Shown here piece by piece: positions 56,249 through 63,909 of a stretch of DNA of 64,000 bases. The position numbers were made by a program, and so were the translations under genes. Position 1 is the first letter of the stretch. Every line of letters begins with the position of its first letter. The stretch spans positions 186,001 to 250,000 of the forward strand of contig NZ_CP067124.1 of assembly GCF_028553725.1 (NCBI RefSeq), given 5' to 3'. Origin of the DNA: Paracoccus alcaliphilus (lineage in GTDB: Bacteria > Pseudomonadota > Alphaproteobacteria > Rhodobacterales > Rhodobacteraceae). The notes beneath the pieces were generated by a model. That model did not search any database. It was not told the origin of the DNA and saw nothing but the letters and a program-made list of their open reading frames with translations.

Positions 56249-56713
56249 TCACTTATCCGGCCACACCTCTTTCACTTTCGGCCTCTCGCCAGCCTCGTAC
56301 CGTTGCCGCGTTCCGTCAGGCCAGACCAAATAGCCGCCGAGGGCCGGACGGTCATCCGCGGCTGATATGACTGTCGCGCTGACAACGCCGAACCACCCGC
56401 AGGCACTGCATCGGGCGCGGCGCTTTATGCCGTCAAGCAGCAGGTCAAACGGCACCACGATGACGGCCTCATGGCCGCACCGGCACCGGACCAGGCTGTA
56501 ATGATCAGGGCCGATCGCCGGATGCCGCCCTACCGCCATAGCGGAGGCCTCGGCTGCACCAGTGCGCCGACCGGCTTCGCGACCGTCCACAATGTCGATT
56601 TCTACGATGCTGAGGATGGCCCCGGCGTCCAAGGCTACGAGGCTGACGGGAATGGCGTCTGGATTATCGATGGCGAATGATCGACCGATGAACCTCAAGT
56701 CCTCAAAGGCCAT
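56249..56713 (-). CDS. Zinc-ribbon-containing hypothetical phage protein
   Basis: 154 residues. Cys pairs in VRCRCGHEA and RRARCSACGWFG form a probable zinc ribbon. The C-terminus (GGYLVWPDGTRQRYEAGERP) is hydrophilic. Family not recognised. Its start overlaps the divergent HTH gene by up to 44 bases. Confidence 0.6.
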   Translation of the reverse strand: MAFEDLRFIGRSFAIDNPDAIPVSLVALDAGAILSIVEIDIVDGREAGRRTGAAEASAMAVGRHPAIGPDHYSLVRCRCGHEAVIVVPFDLLLDGIKRRARCSACGWFGVVSATVISAADDRPALGGYLVWPDGTRQRYEAGERPKVKEVWPDK

Positions 56714-56945
56714 ATCAGACCTGGTGGCATCGGGCCGTGCTTGGGGTGGTCACAATGCGATACCCCGAGGGGCAGTAGAAGGCCTTGTTGCGCGTGCTGA
56801 AGCTGGTGAGCGCCCCTATCAGGTCGCCCGCGATATGGGCATATCTTGGTCTGGTCTGCATGGCGCCCTCAAGAGGTATCCAGACCTGCATGACCGATAC
56901 AAGGCCCTGCCTGTGAAGCGTGGGCGAAAGAAGCCCGCTGGGTGA
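56670..56945 (+). CDS. Small homeodomain-like HTH protein
   Basis: 91 residues from ATG 56670 (a second ATG at 56688 is possible). A helix-turn-helix is visible: AIPRGAVEGLVARAEAGERP, YQVARDMGISWSGLHGALKR, followed by a basic end KRGRKKPAG. Likely phage DNA-binding protein. The overlapping divergent arrangement suggests the two share a control region. Confidence 0.55.
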   Translation: MANDRPMNLKSSKAISDLVASGRAWGGHNAIPRGAVEGLVARAEAGERPYQVARDMGISWSGLHGALKRYPDLHDRYKALPVKRGRKKPAG

Positions 56946-57012
56946 CGCCCAACGCGGGTCTGGTTTCGAGTTTTAGTGTCGCAAGAGTCATGGCGGGATT
57001 CCTTTCATGTCG

Positions 57013-57498
57013 TCAGCGTAGGTGATCAACCTTCGCGTTCTCGACCAGCTCAACATCGGCGCCGACCAGCCTTTCTGCGAGGATCTTGGCCCCGGTGATC
57101 ACAAGGTGGCTGCCGTCCCACAGTTCGGCACTGTCGGGGTGAACCGTGACGACCCGAAGGTCAGGATTGTCAGGGGATTTGAAGAATGTCTCGTCGCTAT
57201 ATCGCCAAAGATCCTTCGCCTTAGCCGCATCTTGTTCGACCTTGGCGGTGCCATGGATCACTGCGTAGTCGTTACCACGCTCATCCGAGAATGCCAGCAA
57301 GACGGCAGGGTTTTCAGCGATCTGATCCAGTTTGTGGCCGTTGATGTCCGTCAGGACATAGATCGCCCCTTCATTCTTTCTCACACGTGCAAAGACCGGC
57401 CTGGCATGCGCCCTGTCGTTGGTGGTCGTAACGAACATGCAAGGGTCCATACGATCGGCCAACGCCCAGATGCGGTCGATAACGTCTTGGTCGTACAT
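57013..57498 (-). CDS. Pyridoxamine 5'-phosphate oxidase-like flavin/stress protein
   Basis: 161 residues from ATG 57496-57498 with AAGGAG six bases before. Split-barrel FMN-binding fold: CMFVTTTNDRAHARPVFARV, GAIYVLTDINGHKLDQI, AVLLAFSDERGNDYAVIHGT. Resembles general stress protein 26. Seems intact chromosomal or cargo gene amid remnants. Confidence 0.85.
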   Translation of the reverse strand: MYDQDVIDRIWALADRMDPCMFVTTTNDRAHARPVFARVRKNEGAIYVLTDINGHKLDQIAENPAVLLAFSDERGNDYAVIHGTAKVEQDAAKAKDLWRYSDETFFKSPDNPDLRVVTVHPDSAELWDGSHLVITGAKILAERLVGADVELVENAKVDHLR

Positions 57499-57667
57499 AA
57501 TAATCTCCTTCAGTCTGCCATGCGCCGCGGTGCTCAAGATTGTTCAACCCAACGTCGAAAACCGCACTGAGGTTTCGCCAATTGCCAAGTCGATTGTCCA
57601 CACAAGAACATTTGGCGCAGATCGGGGCGTAAATTAGCGGAGAGCGGGCCTCGTCTTGGGGTTGATG

Positions 57668-57784
57668 TTAAGCGGCGAGCTTGCGGTGCTGCAGGCGCCG
57701 ATGTTTGATGTCCAGCACGGCTTTACCGCCGTGCCAGGCTGTCAGCCCCTCCCGCGTGATCGAGTAGGTCGCGGGAGGGGTCAT
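57668..57784 (-). CDS. Small basic protein, 38 residues, unrecognised
   Basis: ATG 57782-57784 is preceded by GTAAGG. Reads MTPPATYSITREGLTAWHG then KAVLDIKHRRLQHRKLAA. It follows the glycine-zipper lipoprotein gene by 36 nt on the same strand. The end looks like a coherent basic helix. Could be a small phage gene or an integrase/transposase end. Confidence 0.35.
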   Translation of the reverse strand: MTPPATYSITREGLTAWHGGKAVLDIKHRRLQHRKLAA

Positions 57785-57820
57785 GGACCTTACAAAAATC
57801 GCAGTCGCTCCTGTTGTGGA

Positions 57821-58039
57821 TTAGTGGCAGTTGCCCGACGTACAGGACAGGCCACCAGCGACTGCACCAATGAGGGCGCCCTTGGTTTTCGACCCGCCGA
57901 CAGAATCCGCCACCAGCGCGCCAGCACCCGCCCCGCCCACTGTGCGAACCGCCGCGCTGTTCATCGGGCTATTGTAGCCACCACCGCAACCGGCCAGCGC
58001 CAAAGTAAGCCCCAGAATAATCGCGTTTCTTTTCTGCAT
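57821..58039 (-). CDS. Small glycine-zipper lipoprotein
   Basis: 72 residues from ATG 58037-58039. Lipobox LALAGC, then AVRTVGGAGAGALVADSVGG and GALIGAVAGGLSCTSGNC, a glycine-zipper pattern of envelope lipoproteins. Some phages carry such genes. Role unknown. Confidence 0.65.
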   Translation of the reverse strand: MQKRNAIILGLTLALAGCGGGYNSPMNSAAVRTVGGAGAGALVADSVGGSKTKGALIGAVAGGLSCTSGNCH

Positions 58040-58140
58040 CTCGCTCTGCCTCATTTTTTGATTGTTGACGAGATGAGGGCTACACTTCTATGTCCATCAA
58101 GTGAAGTCTTGCCCCACTTCGACCGGCAGCGGCCGGCGCT

Positions 58141-58500
58141 TCAGCGCGCGATGGCATTGTGGAACGCGCCCGTCAGCATGTCCTGCGCATCCTTCAGCTT
58201 CGCCTCGGCCAAGTTCTGCAGCACCGCCGCGCTCGGCTTGAGCGCCCCGATCGCGTCCGGCACGCTGCTGCGCACATAGCCGAGGGTCAACTCCAGCGCC
58301 GCACGGCCGGTCAACTCGCGGGCAATCGCTAGCTGCGCCCCGGTCATCAGGGCGGAATGCAGCGCATCACGATGGCGCGCGGCGATGTCGATGCCCCATT
58401 TCTGGCGCGCCGTGGTGGCGGCCCAGCCGATGATGCCGGTCAGCGCGAGGCCGAGGATTTCGAGGACATGCGGCATGGCCGCGTTGATGATGGTTTGCAT
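58141..58500 (-). CDS. Holin-like (LLH-type) phage protein
   Basis: 119 residues from ATG 58498-58500. One N-terminal transmembrane helix (HVLEILGLALTGIIGWAA) followed by a charged helix and a C-terminal domain (YVRSSVPDAIGALKPSA, LAEAKLKDAQDML). This is the layout of superfamily LLH holins. Downstream of the endolysin on the same strand, and led by its own terminator hairpin. Confidence 0.55.
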   Translation of the reverse strand: MQTIINAAMPHVLEILGLALTGIIGWAATTARQKWGIDIAARHRDALHSALMTGAQLAIARELTGRAALELTLGYVRSSVPDAIGALKPSAAVLQNLAEAKLKDAQDMLTGAFHNAIAR

Positions 58501-58516
58501 TTTCGTTCTCCATGAT

Positions 58517-58537
58517 AAAAAAACCCGCGCGAGGCGG
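58517..58537 (-). terminator. Terminator hairpin in front of the holin-like gene
   Basis: Minus strand: CCCGCC, loop, GCGGG then T7, and the next bases carry the gene's ribosome site (ATGGAGAACGAAA before the ATG). Same design as 59483-59506. Confidence 0.7.
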
Positions 58538-58661
58538 GACAAAATTGGGCAGTACAGGGCAAGGCTTGGATCAACTTTTGGCCAGCAGGGTTTGTGTGAT
58601 GGCGCGGGCTCACTACGTTGGGCTCTTGCGAAGCAACTGACCCAAACCATTGGCCGGAATC

Positions 58662-58805
58662 ATGAACGAAACCGTCCGAACACTAATTGCGCTGGCCTGC
58701 GTTGCACTTCTGATCACGGTCTCTTGGTCCGCCATGGATGACCTCAAGGAGGCTCACGACCGGAAGCACCGAGCGAACATCGTATTCGATGAGCGGGACG
58801 ATTGA
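58662..58805 (+). CDS. Small single-helix membrane protein
   Basis: 47 residues: MNETVRTLIALACVALLITV helix followed by DDLKEAHDRKHRANIVFDER. GGAA lies upstream, not strong. Opposite in direction to its neighbours. It may be a spanin-like or unrelated small phage gene. Confidence 0.4.
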   Translation: MNETVRTLIALACVALLITVSWSAMDDLKEAHDRKHRANIVFDERDD

Positions 58806-58807
58806 AC

Positions 58808-59467
58808 TCAGCCCAGCAGCACGGCCCAGCTTTTCGGGCCGATGATGCCGTCGGCGCTCAGGCCGTTGGCACACTGGAATTGGCGGGTGGCGGCCTCGGT
58901 CTGCGGACCGAAGATGCCATCGGGGGCCACGTCATAGCCCCGGGCCTGCATGCGGCGCTACGCGGTCATGACGTGCTGGCCGCGCGAACTGCGCCGGATC
59001 GTCGGCGGGATCTCGGGGGTGGTGACGGTGCTGGCGCTGCCGGTATCGACCGAGGCCCACCAGCTGCGCACATCGAAGCCCGGGCATTGCGTCGGGCCGA
59101 GATCGCGGTGACCGACCACCTGGGCGCCGGGGTGCGTGGCCAGCAGATCGCGCACCAGCCGGATCGTCGCCGCCTTCTGCGCATCCGTGCGATTGTCCAC
59201 GCCGACATTCGGGCCGGTGGCGCGCTCCAGCCCGCCGATGCAGCAGATGCCGAGGCTGCCGGTGTTGTGGCCAGCGACATGGGCGCCGACGATGCTATCG
59301 GCCCGGCCTTTCTGGACGGTGCCGTCGCGCTTGATGATGTAATGGTAGCCGACATCAGAAAACCCGCGGTCGAGGTGCATCCTACGGATGTCTTCGACGC
59401 CCAGATCCAGATCGGCATAGCTCGCGCTATAGTGCAGCACGATGTAGCGCACCGGTGCGTTGGTCAT
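58808..59467 (-). pseudogene. Phage endolysin (PGRP/amidase_2 plus PG-binding) split by in-frame TAG
   Basis: The amidase part (169 residues, 58958-59467) has zinc ligands in YIVLHYSASYADL, YHYIIKRDGTVQ, AHVAGHNTGSLGI and VVGHRDLGPTQCPG. Directly after the TAG (58958-58960) the same frame continues RRMQARGYDVAPDGIFGPQ, EAATRQFQCANGLSADG and SWAVLLG to a stop at 58808, a PG_binding_1 domain. So the original protein was one two-domain endolysin. The truncated form might still be active. Led by a terminator hairpin. Confidence 0.8.
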
Positions 59468-59482
59468 TGTCAGTTCTCCATG

Positions 59483-59506
59483 AAAAAACCCGCCGGTGAG
59501 GGCGGG
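59483..59506 (-). terminator. Terminator hairpin in front of the endolysin gene
   Basis: Minus strand: CCCGCC, GGTGAG-type loop, GGCGGG, then T6, then CATGGAGAACTGACA before the ATG at 59467. Confidence 0.75.
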
Positions 59507-59516
59507 CCGTGTCGGA

Positions 59517-59579
59517 TCAGCTTGTCGGCGGCTGTTTGATCAGGCATCGACCCTCGCAATAGCTCGGATAGACGGGCAT
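59517..59579 (-). CDS. Mini-ORF, 20 codons, upstream of the endolysin
   Basis: ATG 59577-59579 with GGGAG eleven bases before; reads MPVYPSYCEGRCLIKQPPTS. Could be a small peptide or chance. Confidence 0.2.
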   Translation of the reverse strand: MPVYPSYCEGRCLIKQPPTS

Positions 59580-59666
59580 GTGTTTCTCCCATGCAAAAGT
59601 AGCCCCCGAGAGCATTCTTATATTGTGCATACAATTTAGCGGGTTATTGTTTGCGGGCCCTGCATG

Positions 59667-59726
59667 CTCGGGGTGGACCAAGGCGGTGTTCCCGCCTCAC
59701 GCTATCCGCCTTGGTCCGGCCCCGAG
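59667..59726. repeat. Long stem-loop
   Basis: Stem 59667-59673 plus 59675-59686 pairs with 59706-59717 plus 59720-59726, 19 bp in all with a small bulge; loop 19 nt. No T-run on either side, so it is not a simple terminator. Confidence 0.7.
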
Positions 59727-59736
59727 TTCACACGCC

Positions 59737-59754
59737 GGTCAGGAATACCTGACC
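59737..59754. promoter_or_regulatory. Perfect palindrome, possible operator
   Basis: GGTCAGG-AATA-CCTGACC, 10 bp after the long stem-loop. Size and symmetry fit a dimeric repressor operator. Confidence 0.4.
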
Positions 59755-60108
59755 ATAAGGACAAGATGACTTCCGCGTCAGCTTCGTCCAGAACAGCGTC
59801 ACAGCCGAGCGACATGGTAAGCGTGTTTTCGAGTGACCGTGTTGTGGTATCGAGTGGCGTCGCTCGGCTGAAAAATCCCTATCGACGGAACATTTGCCGC
59901 CAGATGCAGTTGCCCACGCGTCTCCGGTTGTGCTGGCTGCAGCGGAGACGGCGGGGCGAGCGTCGGGATGCGTCAACTGCTCGCCCCGTTCGCGGCCCGG
60001 CATCGGTAATGCTGCCTATTGTCTGCTCTTAATCTTCGGCGTAGCGTCGCAATTGATGGGCCAGGCGGTTCCGCTCAAGTTCCCCCTGCCCATCATCCCC
60101 ATCCCTTG

Positions 60109-60306
60109 TCAGTCTCGGTTGCCCCTCCATCGGGCATGAATATCTTCGCAATGCGCGGCTTCCCCGAACAGGAAGTTCATCGCCCGCATGAAAGCGCTGC
60201 GCCAGACTGAAGGTGGCTGCCGATAGACGCGAGAGCAGAGGGGTTCGCCCCTGCTACCGCAAAGCGCGCGATTGATCGTCACCGAAGTCCGCCACCAAGC
60301 ATTCAT
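60109..60306 (-). CDS. Small conserved-looking phage protein
   Basis: 65 residues from ATG 60304-60306 with GAGAGAGG upstream. Reads MNAWWRTSVTINRALCGSRG, CSRVYRQPPSVWRSAF, NFLFGEAAHCEDIHARW. Two Cys and many aromatic residues. Similar short proteins occur next to lysis genes in phages of this family, from memory; not a named family. It lies 69 bp after the coiled-coil protein gene. Confidence 0.55.
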   Translation of the reverse strand: MNAWWRTSVTINRALCGSRGEPLCSRVYRQPPSVWRSAFMRAMNFLFGEAAHCEDIHARWRGNRD

Positions 60307-60375
60307 GGCCGCCTCTCTCGCTGTTTGGGGCGGATATAGCGCCGAAATGTGACGGCATCGCAAAATGTACTGCAT

Positions 60376-60678
60376 TCACCTCGGCGGCAGCGTCTTGTCG
60401 TTCCAGTGCTGGATGCGCCGCTGATCCGAGATCTGCCCATAGATGCGGTCGAGCGTCAGCTTGATGCCCGACAGCGATTCCTCGATCCGGGCGAGCTGCA
60501 ATGCCTGCTGCTGTTGCGTCGTTTCGAAATGGGTCAGGCGACCTTCATGCCGGTCCAGCCTCTCGCTGTGGTCTTTCGTGCGAAGGTCGATCTTACGGCT
60601 CCACCAGACGATGTAGAAAATGGCCAGCAGCTGTGGCCAGCCCGAGCTGATCGTGCGGAAAACATCATTTTCGGGCAT
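60376..60678 (-). CDS. Small membrane-anchored coiled-coil phage protein
   Basis: 100 residues from ATG 60676-60678 with AGGAGG upstream. A transmembrane segment (LLAIFYIVWW) is followed by a charged coiled coil with DRHEGRLTHFETTQQQQALQ and IEESLSGIKLTLDRIYG. This layout recalls i-spanins or DUF-type tail accessory proteins; a spanin role is possible given the nearby holin and endolysin. Confidence 0.5.
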   Translation of the reverse strand: MPENDVFRTISSGWPQLLAIFYIVWWSRKIDLRTKDHSERLDRHEGRLTHFETTQQQQALQLARIEESLSGIKLTLDRIYGQISDQRRIQHWNDKTLPPR

Positions 60679-60697
60679 CACGCCTCCTGCGCATCAC

Positions 60698-60714
60698 AAA
60701 GCCCCGCGCAGGGC
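60698..60714 (-). terminator. Terminator hairpin in front of the coiled-coil gene
   Basis: Minus strand: GCCC, loop, GGGGC, TTT, then the ribosome site AGGAGG. Weaker than the other copies of this arrangement. Confidence 0.45.
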
Positions 60715-60768
60715 GCGAGAGAAGTCGGTCAAAGTAAACATATGTCAAGTTGAGGTCGCCGCCGGTCA

Positions 60769-61118
60769 TAGGTAAGGAAACCCCCACCAGCGTTACGGCA
60801 TCCGGGCCGCCGCCCGCATCCAGCCTATATTAGGCGGTTGGACGTTTCGCTGCGCAGCCCGGCTCGAGGTACCATCAATACAGTGAGCCGGGCGCTATTC
60901 CGGGCGCCCGCGATCGAGCGCCACAGGTTGGGATCGTCGGCCATCGCGGCTCCTATTGATGTGCAGATATGTCGCAGCAGGACCTGCCCTTGGCCATCTT
61001 GGAATATTCGCCGCTAAAGGTAAGGTTTTCCTTACCAGCGATTCGGCAACCTTCCCGCACGGCCGCTGGCAGCCCGGCTCAGGTACCGTCAATTCTATGA
61101 GCCGGGCGCTATACCCCA
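60769..61118 (-). repeat. Degenerate direct duplication of a small phage gene region
   Basis: 60769-60903 and 61016-61118 share order and wording: GGTAAGG start, CCAGCG, then the inverted pair CCCGGCTC / GAGCCGGGCGCTAT with GGTACC between. About 45 bp at the right side are nearly identical. The second copy lost its start codon. It has its own inverted repeat GGTAAGG-TTTT-CCTTACC (61017-61034). Confidence 0.6.
60825..60944 (-). CDS. Small phage protein, 39 residues
   Basis: ATG 60942-60944 with AGGAG upstream; reads MADDPNLWRSIAGARNSARL then TVLMVPRAGLRSETSNRLI. Good ribosome site and clean frame. Function unknown; the right half is repeated in degenerate form upstream. Confidence 0.5.
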   Translation of the reverse strand: MADDPNLWRSIAGARNSARLTVLMVPRAGLRSETSNRLI

Positions 61119-61127
61119 CAGCGCATA

Positions 61128-61150
61128 GAAAAACCCGCCACTAGGGCGGG
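61128..61150 (-). terminator. Terminator hairpin after the asparagine-synthase-like gene
   Basis: Minus strand: CCCGCC-CTAGT-GGCGGG then T5, 25 bp beyond the stop at 61175. Same stem as 59483-59506. Confidence 0.75.
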
Positions 61151-61746
61151 TCGGGCGGCGAGGCAAGATTGCTTTTAGGCGGGTATCGGCCATTCCTTTG
61201 GGTTGATGGGGATAGGGTCATCGCCAATCATTACATGAAATGCCGCGGCAGATTTTCGCTCTTCAAAGGGAACGCCGAGCAGCGTTTCCCATATGCGACG
61301 CGCATTGAATGGGATGAAAGCCTCTGCATAGAAGTCTCTCTCGAGCATGTTCAGCCCATGCCACGCCGTCATCCTATGCTCCCAATAAAACTGATCAATG
61401 ATATCTCGAGCAGCATTGAAATCACTATCGCAAAGAAACTCACTAAAATATTTTTCAGAGGCCTCGCGATATCGATCGATACCATATGCGTCTATTTCAT
61501 CGCGTGAACCACGGGGCATCGTTTTGCGATGCAGCTCACACATTGTCTCGCACGAGGTTGGAGGCTCTGCCGTGTGCTTCGCATAGAACGTTCGACCAAT
61601 TTCTAAAAGATTCGCTGTCATACACAGCTCGCCGTTAAACCGTTCAGACAGTGCTCCAACTGCTCCATAATGATGACTAGCATAGCTGGCAGCCATTAGC
61701 TTCCCACGCAGATCCGTCGCTGGCTGCTTTGTCGGGATCGCCAAGT

Positions 61747-62796
61747 GGCTCTGTTGCACAAATCCCGTGAGGGATTCATCTTGTGAATCCAGTGTGGTAG
61801 CTGTGATTCATGAGCAGACCCAAGCCCCCGACCTACAAGACCAGGAACTGGCCAGCCTATAACGAAGCGCTCAAGCGCCGCGGCTCGCTGACGATCTGGT
61901 TTGACCCCGAGATGAGTTGGGATGCCGCGCCGTCAGGCAGGCGTGGCCGCCAGCAGAGCTACAGCGATGCCGCGATCCAGACGTGCCTGTCGATGAAGGT
62001 GTTGTTCGGCATGGCCTTGCGGCAGACGACCGGGTTCGTCGAGAGCTTGCTGCAGCTGGTCGGCCTGAACTGGGCAGTGCCGGATTTCAGCACGCTGTCC
62101 CGCCGTCAGAAGACCCTCGCCGTGAACATCCCGTATCGTGGTTCCAAAGGGCCGTTGCACCTGCTGATAGACAGCACCGGCATCAAGGTCGAGGGCGAAG
62201 GCGAGTGGCATGCGCGCAAGCACGGTGGCCCGAAGCGGCGTGTCTGGCGCAAGATTCATCTCGGGATCGACGAGCAAACGCTGGAGGTCAGGGCTGTCGA
62301 GGTCACCGGGAGCCACATCGGTGATGCGCCCGTTCTGCCCGATCTTCTCAGTCAAATCCCGGAGGACCAGGAGATCGGCAGCGTCACCGCCGACGGCGCT
62401 TACGACACGCGCAAATGCCACGATGCGATCGCCGACCGCAGCGCTCATGCCGTCATCCCGCCCCGCAAGAACGCGAAGCCCTGGAAAGCTATCACAGCCG
62501 GAGCCATGGCCCGAAACGAAGCCCTTCGCGCCGCGAAATATCTGGGGCGCACCCTCTGGCGACGATGGAGCGGATATCACCGCCGAAGCCGCATCGAAAC
62601 AAAGATGCATTGTGTGAAACTGCTGGGCCAGCGCCTCATGGCGCGGGACTTCGACCGCCAGGTCGCCGAACTCCAGGTCCGTATCGCTGTCCTGAACGGT
62701 TACACCGCGCTCGGCATACCCGTCACGGAAGCTGTGGGATAAGTCCGTCCGGGGAAGGGGGAACCTCGGCCATCACCCGATTTGTGCAACAGAGTC
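61747..62796 (+). mobile_element. IS903-group (IS5 family) insertion sequence, complete
   Basis: 1050 bp with 18-bp inverted ends GGCTCTGTTGCACAAATC and, at the right, the complement of GACTCTGTTGCACAAATC. A 9-bp duplication TCGCCAAGT flanks it (61738-61746 and 62797-62805), the hallmark of the IS903 subgroup. It split the asparagine-synthase-like gene. Confidence 0.95.
61810..62742 (+). CDS. IS903-group transposase
   Basis: 310 residues. IS5-type transposase with N-terminal YNEALKRRGSLTIWFDPEM, and DDE residues in LLIDSTGIKV, TADGAYDTRK and RRSRIETKMH. Complete and probably active. Confidence 0.95.
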   Translation: MSRPKPPTYKTRNWPAYNEALKRRGSLTIWFDPEMSWDAAPSGRRGRQQSYSDAAIQTCLSMKVLFGMALRQTTGFVESLLQLVGLNWAVPDFSTLSRRQKTLAVNIPYRGSKGPLHLLIDSTGIKVEGEGEWHARKHGGPKRRVWRKIHLGIDEQTLEVRAVEVTGSHIGDAPVLPDLLSQIPEDQEIGSVTADGAYDTRKCHDAIADRSAHAVIPPRKNAKPWKAITAGAMARNEALRAAKYLGRTLWRRWSGYHRRSRIETKMHCVKLLGQRLMARDFDRQVAELQVRIAVLNGYTALGIPVTEAVG

Positions 62797-63306
62797 TCGC
62801 CAAGTGCTCAACACCGGCCCGCCTGGCGAGCTCCGAAGCCACCGCTGCGTCCCGGATGGTGCCTCCTTCCTTGCTGACATAGGTGTAAACGCCAAATTCC
62901 CGACCGCTTTGCGAGGCAAGGGTGAACATCACCCGACTATCCAGTCCCGCAGTCATCGCAAGTCGAAACGGCCTGCCTGCATTGCGTATGGATTGTATGA
63001 CCCAACTTGACACGTCGCGGGCGGCGCTCTCCGCAGTTTGTGCTGGGATTGCATGCCGCGGCCAATACCTTTCGACCTTGCAGTTCGCGATCATCGTATT
63101 CGCAGTCAGTATCTTGACTCCGACATACGGTGTTCCGTTTCCTGGGAATCCATAACGAAACGGAAGGTCGGACTCTAGCTCCTCACCTTTCAATAGCCCG
63201 GCGTGGGATGCTATCGCAGACATATCGGATTGGCGTTGTTGCGCAACTATCGCTTGAGGCGTGACTGCCCCTTCCCCCACTCAACTCAGGCTAAAGCATT
63301 TCTGTT

Positions 63307-63909
63307 TTAACCTGCGACATATCCTGCGGCCTTGAAGTAGTTCCAACATTCGCCGGGATCGAAGAGATCACAGACTTCGCCGATGGCCTTGAAGACGTCG
63401 GTAAATGTTCTTGCCCCGATCCTGCGCAGGTGCGCCTTGAGTTTTGCGAATGCCATTTCGATGGGGTTCAGGTCCGGCGAATATGGCGGCAGATAGAGAA
63501 ACCAGCAGCGATGGGCACGCAGAGCCTCAGCAGCCTGCTTGTTGTGGTGGGTGGCAAGGTTGTCGAGGATCACCACGGTTCCCGGCTCGATCTCCGGGAT
63601 CAGGACCTCGCGAACCCAGGCTGCGAAGGCGGGGCCGTCCATTGCGCCCCGGATGCACCAGGGCGCAATCAGGGCATCCGGTGTGAGCCCGGCGATCAGG
63701 GTCTGTGTTCCCCAGCTGCCGAAGGGCGCATCCATGGTCAGGCGTGTGCCGCGCAGGGCACGACCCCGCAGACGGGTGAGATTGGTCTTCACCGAGGTCT
63801 CGTCTATGAAAACCACGCGTTCCGGCCGATCCGCGATGGCTGGCAAGCGATGCTCGAACCAGTCGGTTCGCCGCTGTCTTACCCTGGCACCACGGCGTTC
63901 GGCGGCCAC
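63307..63909 (-). CDS. IS630 transposase, catalytic frame (orfB), copy 3
   Basis: 200 residues, DDE intact. Compared with copy 2 it differs in EALRAHRC and AAGYVAG. Confidence 0.9.
   Translation of the reverse strand: MAAERRGARVRQRRTDWFEHRLPAIADRPERVVFIDETSVKTNLTRLRGRALRGTRLTMDAPFGSWGTQTLIAGLTPDALIAPWCIRGAMDGPAFAAWVREVLIPEIEPGTVVILDNLATHHNKQAAEALRAHRCWFLYLPPYSPDLNPIEMAFAKLKAHLRRIGARTFTDVFKAIGEVCDLFDPGECWNYFKAAGYVAG

Larger units (their letters stand above)
59580..60108. other. Gene-free region with a long hairpin and a palindrome
   Basis: No frame has protein character. It contains a 19-bp-stem hairpin (59667-59726) and a perfect 7-4-7 palindrome (59737-59754), then a stretch with several short GC-rich repeats to 60000. 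Probably a regulatory or packaging/attachment region of the element. Confidence 0.4.
61175..63280 (-). pseudogene. Asparagine-synthase-related gene split by an IS903-group element
   Basis: Coding sequence in 62797-63280 and 61175-61746 rejoins in frame (VEHLA then IPTKQPATDLRG) when the IS and one 9-bp target copy are removed. Features: CKVERYWPRHA, the PP-loop-like LAMTAGLDSRVMFTLA, and C-terminal helices (NLLEIGRTFYAKHTA, YREASEKYFSEFLCDSD). This is the ATP-pyrophosphatase domain of asparagine-synthase-related proteins, as in lasso peptide or polysaccharide loci. The front meets a stop 3 bp upstream of GTG 63280 and then IS630 copy 3, so the N-terminal amidotransferase part is gone. AT-richer than the host, so probably imported. 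Confidence 0.75.
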
